From a virus, in the IMG/VR virus record IMGVR_UViG_3300028548_002631, positions 1 through 23,541 of that record: a stretch of DNA of 23,541 nt; one strand, 5' to 3'. Of the stretch, positions 5,716-12,615 are shown one piece after another; within the stretch, counting starts at the first letter, position 1; each line of letters begins with the position of its first letter. The notes under the pieces were generated by a model. The model was not told where the DNA came from. It made no database searches and saw only the letters and a list, made by a program, of their open reading frames with translations. A program made the position numbers and the translations under genes.

Positions 5716-6537
5716 TCAGTAGTTCATCTTCCATTCATCCAACTTGCCCTGCTTCTTTAACTCCAAGCCTTCTTGAATTAAATACCACCACTGTTGCCAA
5801 GTCTTGTTCCTAGAACACTGGTCATAATCATTGGGTGGGTTGTCATCAATACAAACATACCTATCTGAAGTCGAGCAGTAACCATCCGAGTATCTTTCAT
5901 CATAGACAAACTCATCATTCTCTTTTGCCCATTGCATCACCTTGCCTTCCCAATCAATCTTTTCCTTTGGCTCCCTGACTGGAAGTGGATCAAGATACTT
6001 GGTGGCTCGTTTCTCCTCAGAGTGAACTCGCTCATACTGTCGAATCTCTTTCTCGACCTTGGCAACATTGGTATTGGCAAGTTTGAGTTTCTTGCTCCAA
6101 GCCTTTTGTCGTTTCAACATTCGCTCATACCTTTGAGCAACTTTGTTGATTCGCTTCTTCACCTTGGTTACCTTCTTCATCTCACCAACATCAAAGTTCT
6201 CTCTGACATCAGCCATTTGCTTTTCGCTCAATGGATGCCTTGGAAACTGATGGTGGTTATAACCATAGTTGTGCATCAGTTCGTGAGCGAACAGTTGACT
6301 TAATGAGTCAATACTAATCTCATCTGATATAGACAAGAACATATCCCACCCACTACCCCATTTACCCAAGTAAGCTCGACCACTGTAAGTAGAAGTGGTT
6401 TTGCTTTGGACTTGAATATTTAAGGTTTTCCAATACGAGAGTTGCCCCTCATCCTGAGCCACTTGTTTATGTATAAAACTAAACAAGGACCTTAACTTTC
6501 CAGTATCAAAACTAGAAGTGTTTTTTATTATTTTCAT
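5716..6537 (-). CDS. Putative zinc metalloprotease with a metzincin-type motif
   Basis: 273 residues. The N-terminal 110 residues form a small zincin-like domain with HELMHNYGYNH at 85-95, which exactly fits HExxHxxGxxH, the three-histidine zinc site of metzincins. A bulky GWDMFLSI strand precedes it. A methionine turn is possible at M107 but unproven. Residues about 115-185 are a long basic coiled coil (KVKKRINKVAQRYERMLKRQ and following), and the C-terminal 80 residues contain three cysteines and many aromatic residues. SprT-like and other phage zincins also carry HExxH, so the family is uncertain, but the full motif favours a peptidase. The start has TGGAGG upstream. The substrate is unknown; head maturation or host-protein cleavage are both possible. 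Confidence 0.75.
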   Translation of the reverse strand: MKIIKNTSSFDTGKLRSLFSFIHKQVAQDEGQLSYWKTLNIQVQSKTTSTYSGRAYLGKWGSGWDMFLSISDEISIDSLSQLFAHELMHNYGYNHHQFPRHPLSEKQMADVRENFDVGEMKKVTKVKKRINKVAQRYERMLKRQKAWSKKLKLANTNVAKVEKEIRQYERVHSEEKRATKYLDPLPVREPKEKIDWEGKVMQWAKENDEFVYDERYSDGYCSTSDRYVCIDDNPPNDYDQCSRNKTWQQWWYLIQEGLELKKQGKLDEWKMNY

Positions 6538-6546
6538 TTGCCTCCA

Positions 6547-6759
6547 TTATCTTATTGACTCCCCAACACCAAGACCTTTATCGGTATTGGTATTGCACTT
6601 GCCACAAGTATACTCAATGGCAGACCAGTTATGGTCAGGTCTAAATGTAATTCCATTACATTCATACATTTCCCATTCGCTTCCCCAAAATCTTCTTTCG
6701 CCAGTGTGTTTGCCAAAGTTAATTTTGTCATTACATTCTTTACATTTCTTAATTTCCAT
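6547..6759 (-). CDS. Zinc-ribbon-like small protein, 70 residues
   Basis: Starts at ATG 6759 with AAGGGA upstream; an in-frame TTG at 6786 has no site. The protein begins MEIKKCKEC and ends with CGKC about 45 residues later, a two-CxxC zinc-ribbon arrangement, with a third internal Cys near MYEC. Between them is an aromatic-rich segment (RRFWGSEWEMY). In phages such proteins often accompany HNH enzymes or regulators, but no catalytic residues are apparent here. It is the first gene after the strong promoter at 6820-6858 and lies 9 bases upstream of the metalloprotease gene, so the two are probably one operon. Confidence 0.75.
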   Translation of the reverse strand: MEIKKCKECNDKINFGKHTGERRFWGSEWEMYECNGITFRPDHNWSAIEYTCGKCNTNTDKGLGVGESIR

Positions 6760-6819
6760 ATGCTTTCCCTTATGAAAATTGGGCAACTTTATATTCTTAT
6801 AAAATCTTGACCCAAATGT

Positions 6820-6858
6820 ATTATAACATAGTTTATAAATTTGTGCAACTTTGTATAC
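6820..6858 (-). promoter_or_regulatory. Strong sigma70-like promoter for the 6759-5716 operon
   Basis: On the minus strand: -35 TTGCAC (6848-6843), 17-bp spacer, consensus -10 TATAAT (6825-6820). Bases 6843-6858 are a copy of the 16-bp upstream element. The spacer contains TTTATAAACTATGT, as in the ArdC promoter. The leader is about 55 bases before the ATG at 6759. It is the best match to consensus in the window. Confidence 0.8.
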
Positions 6859-7018
6859 ATGACCAAATTAGGTGCAGTATTTTTTTTGTGCAAAATTTTA
6901 CACAAATTTTTTTGCATAATTTTTTTTGGAATTTTTTTGGGTTGAGTTTTTTTGGTGATTCAGTGTACCTGACTTGCTTATAAAGGTGACGCCACCAACC
7001 AACCTATATATAGGGGTG

Positions 7019-7063
7019 TAGGGGTCGGAAGAATAAACGATCTGAGAGAAAAGCCGACTCCTA
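7019..7063 (+). repeat. Long-loop hairpin, 10-bp arms
   Basis: TAGGGGTCGG (7019-7028) pairs with CCGACTCCTA (7054-7063) around a 25-base loop. The single non-Watson-Crick position is G-T read on the plus strand and A-C on the minus strand, so an RNA hairpin would favour the plus strand. Flanking AACCTATA (7001-7008) and TATAGGGTT (7062-7070) can extend pairing partially. Confidence 0.6.
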
Positions 7064-7114
7064 TAGGGTTCCTTCCAATAGGTTTGGCGTAGCTGTGACA
7101 CCTATGCACACAGA

Positions 7115-7132
7115 TGTGCAAATGATTGCACA
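7115..7132. repeat. Inverted repeat TGTGCAA/TTGCACA
   Basis: Perfect 7-bp arms separated by ATGA. The arm contains TTGCAC, the -35-like hexamer that recurs at several intergenic sites here. It could be an operator; no adjacent gene start fits a promoter on either strand. Confidence 0.5.
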
Positions 7133-7250
7133 AAGGAATACATAAGAATACAGGCGTAAGCCTTTGATCTGTGGTGCTTTTTTGGTCAGGTCGAGTTTTT
7201 TGAAAGAAATGAAAAAGAAATCAAGAGGTCGCTAATACTTAGTTAAAGTG

Positions 7251-7760
7251 CTACATGTCCTTGGGCGAGTAAGTATCGCTGTCGCCTCCTAAGAGCTTCG
7301 CTAAACGATCCTTAATATCATCCCTTGACATGGCATCAAGGTTGGCATTTATGTTGAGAGATTGAGTCTTATGAACTGATAGTCCTGCGAGTTGATTGAG
7401 CTCCTTGATAGCAGACACAGCGGCATTGAGTTGTCCTGATTCAAACGCTTGTTCAGTGATCTTCCACAACATCGTGCCAGTCTTTTGTGGAGTGATGGCA
7501 TACTTCTCAGCTAACTCATCTTGTTTAATCCTGATAGCTTTGGTGACATGAGGTTGGTCTTTACCATTGAGCATCTTGTTAGCGGCTACGGCTGGAAACT
7601 CATAACCTGCTCGTCTAGCCGCTTCTGTTTGCGAACAAGAACCCTCAGTGTAATGCCACACAAAAGCGTTCTGCATTTCAGTAAGGTTTAACTCAGGGTC
7701 TTTCTCAAACTGCCTTGGAGTATCTGTCAGTGTTGTCTTATCTTTCTTAGGTCTGCCCAA
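7251..7760 (-). CDS. terS: Terminase small subunit
   Basis: Phage DNA-packaging protein that recognises the genome and hands it to the large terminase. The helix-turn-helix region LTEMQNAFVWHYTEGSCSQT then EAARRAGY followed by A-A-N-K-M-L is the standard TerS N-terminal pattern. The C-terminal half has the usual oligomerising helices (AVSAIKELNQLAGL). I place the start at TTG 7760, 169 residues, because GGAG lies seven bases upstream and the protein then opens with GRPKKD, the usual TerS beginning. A GTG at 7835 would add 25 residues but lacks a Shine-Dalgarno and overlaps the upstream gene by 71 bp. The large subunit is not in this window. The adjacent non-coding DNA may hold the recognition site. 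Confidence 0.88.
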   Translation of the reverse strand: MGRPKKDKTTLTDTPRQFEKDPELNLTEMQNAFVWHYTEGSCSQTEAARRAGYEFPAVAANKMLNGKDQPHVTKAIRIKQDELAEKYAITPQKTGTMLWKITEQAFESGQLNAAVSAIKELNQLAGLSVHKTQSLNINANLDAMSRDDIKDRLAKLLGGDSDTYSPKDM

Positions 7761-7764
7761 GACA

Positions 7765-7959
7765 TTACTCCATTCCTTTGTAGATAACTTCGTCTTTCTT
7801 TCTACGATCTTCAAAGACTTTAACTTGTTTGCCACCAGTCAATGTGTGAATCCAATTGTCCTCACCAAATGTGTGCGAGAGACTTACAATTTTATTCTTC
7901 TTCTTTTCTTCTGCTATTTCTTCTCGCCTATCGTCTACCATTTTATTATTCTCAGTCAT
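7765..7959 (-). CDS. Small charged hypothetical protein, 64 residues
   Basis: Not recognised. Very hydrophilic: an acidic and basic N-terminal helix (VDDRREEIAEEKKKNKI), a short strand-like segment with HTFGEDNWIHTLTGG, and a charged tail. AAGGAG is well placed before ATG 7959. The stop is four bases before the TTG of TerS, and this gene's last codons carry the TerS ribosome binding site, so the pair is translationally coupled. A TerS accessory role is only inferred from position. Confidence 0.72.
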   Translation of the reverse strand: MTENNKMVDDRREEIAEEKKKNKIVSLSHTFGEDNWIHTLTGGKQVKVFEDRRKKDEVIYKGME

Positions 7960-8284
7960 TCTATCTACTCCTTGGCTTACGCCATTTTAAAATCTATCAG
8001 TGTACAGTGCACAGTGTATAGCTATCTCCACTACCCCTCGTCTATCAGTCGCATAAACGCCTATTTGTGCTGTTATGTACTGTATATATATATTCTCTTA
8101 TATAGTATATACCTAACACTACCTATAGGCTTTAGCCTTTATTCTATATGGCTTTACCCACAGGGTGTCATTTGCCTAGCTATACCCTTTTTAGCACACT
8201 CTACCCTGTTTCCACTGCCATCCTTGTAAAAACTAACCTGACTCAGTGTTTTACAAACAGTGCGAGGTAAGTGAGTGCCACTCA
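7960..8284 (-). other. Non-coding gap with short hairpins and an operator-like repeat
   Basis: 325 bases without a plausible gene on the minus strand; reading frames from each ATG close within about seven codons. It holds TGGCTTACGCCA (7973-7984), which on the minus strand is TGGC-GTAA-GCCA just before the ribosome binding site of the 64-residue gene. It also has an AGGCTTTAGCCT hairpin near 8127, alternating AT-rich TATATA around 8090-8110, and tandem CACTGT-type repeats around 7999-8020. TATACT near 8108 could be a -10 for the TerS pair, but no convincing -35 is present. Plus-strand frames here are probably incidental. Confidence 0.5.
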
Positions 8285-8452
8285 TTACTTCGAGCCTTCG
8301 TCTTTGATCTTCTTTGGGAGCGTGGTCACAATTACTTGTGCATCACAGTCAGGACAGTGCAAATTAGTTTCCAACACATACTGACCATCTTCATCTTCGA
8401 TGTTTTCGTCTCCACCCCATATGAGGTCGTAATTGCAATGCCAACATTTCAT
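8285..8452 (-). CDS. Zinc-ribbon microprotein, 55 residues
   Basis: The frame starts at ATG 8452, overlapping the stop of the ABC-GNAT gene as ATGA, and ends at TAA 8285. The sequence begins MKCWHCNYDLIWGGDENIED and has CPDC at 33-36. The CxxC...CxxC layout with an IWGGD segment matches a small zinc-ribbon type I recognise from other marine phage genomes, uncharacterised. The Shine-Dalgarno is GGAGAAC within the preceding gene. Its placement directly behind the primase-helicase and ABC-GNAT genes suggests a role in the replication or modification module, but none is demonstrated. Confidence 0.78.
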   Translation of the reverse strand: MKCWHCNYDLIWGGDENIEDEDGQYVLETNLHCPDCDAQVIVTTLPKKIKDEGSK

Positions 8453-9609
8453 GTTTGTTCTCCAAATAAATCTTGTTGTTTATATTCTTCTTTCTTCATC
8501 CAAATAGGATCATAGGATTTATTGTCAGGACCTATGTACTCATGTGAATAGCATATTCTTTCTACATCCAATGTCATATGATGCCATTCTTTCTTCACAT
8601 TCTTTCGTCTTGCCTTCTGTCGATCAACCAAATTGGTAGAAGTAGCTCTCCACAATGGACTGTGTTGTCTGTATTCTCCCATTCTCATGTGTGCTGTCTT
8701 AGAGAAATACCTGTAGCCATCTTCGATGTGTATGTCTGCAATGGCATCTGAAAATCTAACGCCAATGCCAAGACCTTGAAAGTCAGGCAATATCACAGTC
8801 CTACATCCTCTCCATTTCTTTCTAGTATCGCCTTCATACAAGCCTGGTATTTTGCCCGGTAGACTGATGCTTGCTCCGAAGCCTACGAGTTGACCTTCCC
8901 ACACACAACAAAAACACCTAATTGCGTTTGGTATGTTTGCTGTTAGATAGTGATGTTTCGCAAACATTGACCACAAAGATTTATCGCATCGGTATACCTG
9001 AACCTGTATAGGTTGCCGAAGTGACCCCCTTTTTAGCTCTTGAGTGTCAGTACAATACACCCAGTCAGGTTCTAACCAACTAAGTATATCCTCATGACAA
9101 GTCGCTAAAACTATGTTCTTAATGCCCTGTTTCTTTACATACTTTGACAAAGCCACAGAGCAACTTTTGGCTGTCTCTCTATTCACCACCGAAGTAAATT
9201 CATCTATCACAGCGTTGTCCTTAATTTTTCGTGCCATGTCTGCCCTGAATCCCTCGCCATTAGATAATACATGTCTAGGCTTTGCCCAAGATGGAATGGT
9301 GTTGAGTCCAACAGCACTCAGTCTTTGGATTGCATCCTGTTCGTTTACAAAGTGCGATGCAACTGAATGTTTAGGATTCCAATCTAAAACCTCTTCAGTG
9401 CCAAATCTTTTTAGTAAAGTAGACTTGCCACTGCCACTTGAGCCAAAGATAACGCCTATAGAAAAATTGTTTTCTACATCAGGCATCTGTGGCACTTCAA
9501 AAGTTGTTTTGCCTTCGAAGTTGTAATCAAAATTCTTGTAAATAGTTTTATCTATCTCAGTCATTTCGACATTGGATTCTAATATTTCTTTTATTGGTTC
9601 TTCTATCAA
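8449..9609 (-). CDS. ABC-type ATPase fused to a GNAT-fold (acetyltransferase-like) domain
   Basis: 386 residues. The N-terminal half is a soluble ABC ATPase: Walker A GSSGSGKST (56-64), signature LSNGE (115-119), Walker B ending VIDEF (D136, E137) and H-loop H172 in ATCHED. No membrane segment is present, so it is not a transporter. Residues about 203-335 form a GNAT-like domain with LVGFGASI and an acyl-CoA pyrophosphate loop, LPDFQGLGIG (274-283). The layout matches COG2401, described as an ABC ATPase fused to a predicted acetyltransferase. The FAKHHYL segment and domain order also recall Mom, the Mu GNAT-fold DNA-modifying enzyme, so DNA modification against restriction is plausible but inferred. 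TTG 9609 overlaps the primase-helicase stop and has GGAG seven bases upstream. Confidence 0.83.
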   Translation of the reverse strand: MIEEPIKEILESNVEMTEIDKTIYKNFDYNFEGKTTFEVPQMPDVENNFSIGVIFGSSGSGKSTLLKRFGTEEVLDWNPKHSVASHFVNEQDAIQRLSAVGLNTIPSWAKPRHVLSNGEGFRADMARKIKDNAVIDEFTSVVNRETAKSCSVALSKYVKKQGIKNIVLATCHEDILSWLEPDWVYCTDTQELKRGSLRQPIQVQVYRCDKSLWSMFAKHHYLTANIPNAIRCFCCVWEGQLVGFGASISLPGKIPGLYEGDTRKKWRGCRTVILPDFQGLGIGVRFSDAIADIHIEDGYRYFSKTAHMRMGEYRQHSPLWRATSTNLVDRQKARRKNVKKEWHHMTLDVERICYSHEYIGPDNKSYDPIWMKKEEYKQQDLFGEQT

Positions 9610-11762
9610 AACACATCTCCATATTTCTTGTCATTGGTAAAACCATTGTCAGGTTTGTCATATTCTATGTCGTAAACTTTCTTGCCATTGGATCGTCTAG
9701 GTTCGACTCCATTCTGACTGAGGACACGACTAGCCTCTTTAAAGTCAGGCATCCTAGGGTTAGCTATGCCCATGTCTCTAAGTAACTCAGTCATCTGTAC
9801 AGGCTGTGGGTTTTGCGTATCAAATTTTATGTATTGCAACAACAAGTCTTCAACCGATGATTGAGTTCTGTAACCTTCGTTGCTTTCTTGTAACAACTCT
9901 CTTTCATCAGGTGAAAGAAACCAGTTCTTTTGTCCTTGGACATACATCGTTTCTTTGATCTCTGCCCACACTTGTTGCATGTTGATACCATGGTTAAAGT
10001 TTATACCTGTCACTGCGATACACCAAAACCTCCTGTTACCACTGGAATCTGTAAGGAACTCTCTTGCATTGACTGAAGCGTAAAACGCTGTACGCCTTTG
10101 ATAGGTCGTAAACGCCCTGTCGTAGGGCAACCTAAGTTCATCTGTCTTGGCTGTGATAAAGGCTTTGAGCTGATCTATGTCACTCTTCTTAAAGGTAGAC
10201 TCTATCTCACCTAGCTCTACGATCCAGTGACTTACAGCTCTTTTAACTGAGTCCTTGTCACTTGGATTGAGGGTAGCACCCTCCAGTAACCATCCATTGT
10301 TGTAGTCACACAGTCTTTTGAACCACATGGTCTTGCCTAATCCCTGTGCTCCTTGGAACACTAGGATGCCTTCTAACTCGACACCATTTGGCTCATAACA
10401 AGCTGCCACACAACTAATTAACCATTTCTTGAGCAACATGTCTTTCAGAGCTTCAGGTGTACTAGCAGTGATGGTCTTTAAGAACTCATCAATCCTAGAT
10501 GTTCCATCCCAAGGCTTGCTTTCAATCCATTCGATGACAGGGTTGTATTCATTGGCGATCACTTTGAGGTAATCTCTCACCCTAGTGTGTGGCACTCCCA
10601 TCTTGATACAACGATCTTCGATCTCTACCAAACTCGCTTCTTCCTTCATGTCAGCGATAAACTTCATGTGAGGTATCTCTATCTCCATTCTTTTCTTGAT
10701 GACATTGTAATTAACTTGGATGCTGTGGGTTTTCATTACACCTAGAACATTCTCTTTAAGGTTCAACATTCTCCCTTTGTCTGAGGTAACAAAATCGACA
10801 TCTGTGGGAACATCGACAAACTTTAAAGCAGGGATAACTTCGCCACTGATAGCCTTGTGGTCGTTGTAGTCACCTTTTGTTTCAGGCATGTGTACCTCAG
10901 CCATGCCACCTTGCTTAATGATCCACTGACAAGCCTTGACTGCTTCGTTTTCACCTGTCTTAGAGTCATCGTTGTCTGCTACAAAGATGTGTTTGCGATC
11001 TTTAAGTGTCTCAAAAACGCTTTCAGCAACCTTGGATAGGTTGTAAGCATCAAAGGAAACAAACACAGGACATGACATGTCTCGATAAATGTCAGCACAA
11101 GTTGCATAACCTTCACCATAATAAATAGTGTCTGATGTTTTAAGTATTTCTTGTCCAAGAATAAAAAAGCTACCTGCTTTTTTAGAACCAGTAAGAAAAC
11201 GCTTGGTGCCATCGTCAGAGATAAATTGCATACCCACAACAGCCAAGTCATTGTTTAACATAGGAATCATTAACAGTCCTTTGTCATCAACTCTTAACCC
11301 ATAAGACAAAACGCCTTTCTTTTCTAGGTATGGATGTTTCTCACATTTCTCGCCAACTTCCCACATAGACTGACTGCGTTTAGCAGACTTAGAATGTTTC
11401 TCAGCCTTCTTAACTTCTACCTCTGCTTGGAGTCTCTCTATTTCTTCTCTTTCAGTCTTGGTAACTGTCTGTCGTTTGCGATTCTCAGGTTTCCAAATCG
11501 CTGTCGGTTGATCTGTAGACACTCTATAGTCTCCCACCCTTCCAAATGGAACACTTTGATCCATCCACAGTTGGTACCAACCTGACAGCTTCCTCTCACC
11601 ACCTAGGTTAATGTAAGCACGACCAATGCTTCCATCAACCACCAAACCCTTGCGTGGATCAACTTCCATGCCTTGTTCAGATAAAAAACTCGAAAATTGT
11701 GACTGTATATCTCCTGATAAAGGTCGTTCAAAATTCTTGGAAGGTGGTCGTTTTATTTTCAA
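9606..11762 (-). CDS. Toprim primase / VirE-type superfamily 3-like helicase
   Basis: 718-residue replicative protein. The first 90 residues are an N-terminal phage-type module (VDGSIGRAYINLGGE). Residues about 210-310 are a Toprim domain with YGEGYA (E217) and VADNDDS (D263, D265). The C-terminal half is a VirE/VapE-type P-loop helicase with Walker A GAQGLGKT (471-478), Walker B WIVELGEIE (513-521) and SSGNRRFW (573-580). Such proteins synthesise primers and unwind DNA at phage replication forks. No zinc-binding N-terminal domain is visible. The only credible start is TTG 11762, with AGGGAA upstream; the next ATG is residue 32. It is the first gene of its minus-strand operon and overlaps the ABC-GNAT gene by 4 bp. 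Confidence 0.9.
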   Translation of the reverse strand: MKIKRPPSKNFERPLSGDIQSQFSSFLSEQGMEVDPRKGLVVDGSIGRAYINLGGERKLSGWYQLWMDQSVPFGRVGDYRVSTDQPTAIWKPENRKRQTVTKTEREEIERLQAEVEVKKAEKHSKSAKRSQSMWEVGEKCEKHPYLEKKGVLSYGLRVDDKGLLMIPMLNNDLAVVGMQFISDDGTKRFLTGSKKAGSFFILGQEILKTSDTIYYGEGYATCADIYRDMSCPVFVSFDAYNLSKVAESVFETLKDRKHIFVADNDDSKTGENEAVKACQWIIKQGGMAEVHMPETKGDYNDHKAISGEVIPALKFVDVPTDVDFVTSDKGRMLNLKENVLGVMKTHSIQVNYNVIKKRMEIEIPHMKFIADMKEEASLVEIEDRCIKMGVPHTRVRDYLKVIANEYNPVIEWIESKPWDGTSRIDEFLKTITASTPEALKDMLLKKWLISCVAACYEPNGVELEGILVFQGAQGLGKTMWFKRLCDYNNGWLLEGATLNPSDKDSVKRAVSHWIVELGEIESTFKKSDIDQLKAFITAKTDELRLPYDRAFTTYQRRTAFYASVNAREFLTDSSGNRRFWCIAVTGINFNHGINMQQVWAEIKETMYVQGQKNWFLSPDERELLQESNEGYRTQSSVEDLLLQYIKFDTQNPQPVQMTELLRDMGIANPRMPDFKEASRVLSQNGVEPRRSNGKKVYDIEYDKPDNGFTNDKKYGDVF

Positions 11763-11777
11763 TGTCTGTTTTCCCTA

Positions 11778-11805
11778 TTGCATCATCTGTAAAAGTCTGT
11801 ACAAT
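11778..11805 (+). promoter_or_regulatory. Candidate promoter for the ssDNA-binding gene
   Basis: TTGCAT (11778-11783), 16-bp spacer, TACAAT (11800-11805), about 45 bases before ATG 11851. The reverse strand of the same segment carries TTGTAC and TGCAAT, so the divergent primase-helicase gene may use an overlapping promoter. The minus-strand version is weak. Confidence 0.5.
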
Positions 11806-11850
11806 CCTAGACTAATTTATAACTAATTACAACCATGGAGATAGAATATT

Positions 11851-12549
11851 ATGAGTTTAACAATAAGTTCAGACAGCAAAGAATTTGCAACACTACCTGA
11901 AGGGCAACACATAGGTGTGTGTTACAAGATTATAGACCAAGGGAGCAGAAATGAAACCTACCCTAGAGAAGCAGAGCCAAACTCTGAGAATACTAAGAAA
12001 AGAAAAACAATCAATGTAACTTGGGAAATACCTGAGCAAAAAATGGCTGATGGTAGACCCATGAGTATTTCTAAAACTTACACTGCCTCATTAAATGAGA
12101 ACGCTACTTTATATAAAGACTTAGTAACATGGCGTGGCAAATCTTTCTCTAAAGAAGAGTTAGAAGGTTTTGACCTAGACAAAATGATAGGTGCACCTGC
12201 AAATCTTGAGGTAGAACACAACACCAATGGCAACGCTAGTATTAAAGCTATCTTTAAACCTGATGAGTTTAAGAAAACAGAAACAATTAATGCAGGGATG
12301 GTTTTTGACCTAGATGTGTATTGTGAAGAGTTTTCAGGTGATAGCACCGATGACACCAAAGCCATGTGTGATATTTACGATGGTTTACCTGAGTGGCAAC
12401 AAAACCTAATCGAAGAAAGTTTTGAGTTGCAAGGTGCCAAGTCTTCAAGCACAAGTTTTGAAACACCAAAACCTGCGACCAATGGATTAGCTGATCTTGC
12501 TAAAGATGAGCCAGTCAAAGAAGTCACCGAGGATGACATTCCTTTTTAA
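11851..12549 (+). CDS. Phage ssDNA-binding-like protein (DUF669-type) with SSB-style C-terminal tail
   Basis: 232 residues. The central part has the pattern of phage DUF669-type proteins: TWEIPEQ, YTASLNENATLYKDL, WRGKSFSKEELEGFDL then IGAPANLEVEH and ASIKAI, consistent with a beta-barrel. It ends in TEDDIPF, the same acidic-Pro-Phe tip by which bacterial SSB recruits partner proteins. I infer that it is the phage's single-strand-binding protein, cooperating with the primase-helicase and the exonuclease. Residues 195-222 form a Ser/Thr/Pro-rich flexible linker, as in SSB. The start is ATG 11851 with GGAGATAG upstream; it is the first gene of a three-gene plus-strand operon. The function is inferred from family and tail. 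Confidence 0.8.
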   Translation: MSLTISSDSKEFATLPEGQHIGVCYKIIDQGSRNETYPREAEPNSENTKKRKTINVTWEIPEQKMADGRPMSISKTYTASLNENATLYKDLVTWRGKSFSKEELEGFDLDKMIGAPANLEVEHNTNGNASIKAIFKPDEFKKTETINAGMVFDLDVYCEEFSGDSTDDTKAMCDIYDGLPEWQQNLIEESFELQGAKSSSTSFETPKPATNGLADLAKDEPVKEVTEDDIPF

Positions 12550-12615
12550 GTTTCTGATGGGTGACTTAGCTTTTGTTATACATTTTGCTTTCCCTAGTTG
12601 CCCACAGAATTTGTC

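Larger units (their letters stand above)
6860..7250. other. Non-coding region beside TerS: poly-T tracts, palindromes and hairpins
   Basis: About 390 bases without a convincing gene. Contents in order: five runs of 7-8 T (6880-6887, 6907-6913, 6920-6927, 6932-6938, 6947-6953); a short GGTG/CACC hairpin (6985-6996); a 12-bp palindrome CCTATATATAGG (7003-7014); a long hairpin (7019-7063); a TGTGCAA/TTGCACA inverted repeat (7115-7132); and an AGGCGTAAGCCT hairpin with a GTAA loop (7152-7163). A minus-strand GTG frame spans 6898-7101 but has low-complexity ends and no ribosome binding site. A regulatory, origin or packaging-site role is inference. Confidence 0.6.

Noticed and set aside
6859-6945. 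28-codon plus-strand ORF rich in Phe and Ile
   Set aside because: It is simply the translation of poly-T tracts; no upstream signal.
6898-7101. Minus-strand GTG frame of 67 residues inside the non-coding region
   Set aside because: No Shine-Dalgarno, GTG start, and its 3' part is translated poly-T/A tracts. It lies over hairpins and palindromes better explained as regulatory DNA.
7825-8515. Two plus-strand frames (7825-8229 and 8246-8515)
   Set aside because: They run antisense to the minus-strand genes at 7765-7959 and 8285-8452, are unusually hydrophobic, and have no ribosome binding site.
9661-9712. GTTCGA-like tRNA T-loop on the plus strand
   Set aside because: It lies in the primase-helicase coding sequence and no acceptor or anticodon arms could be paired around it.
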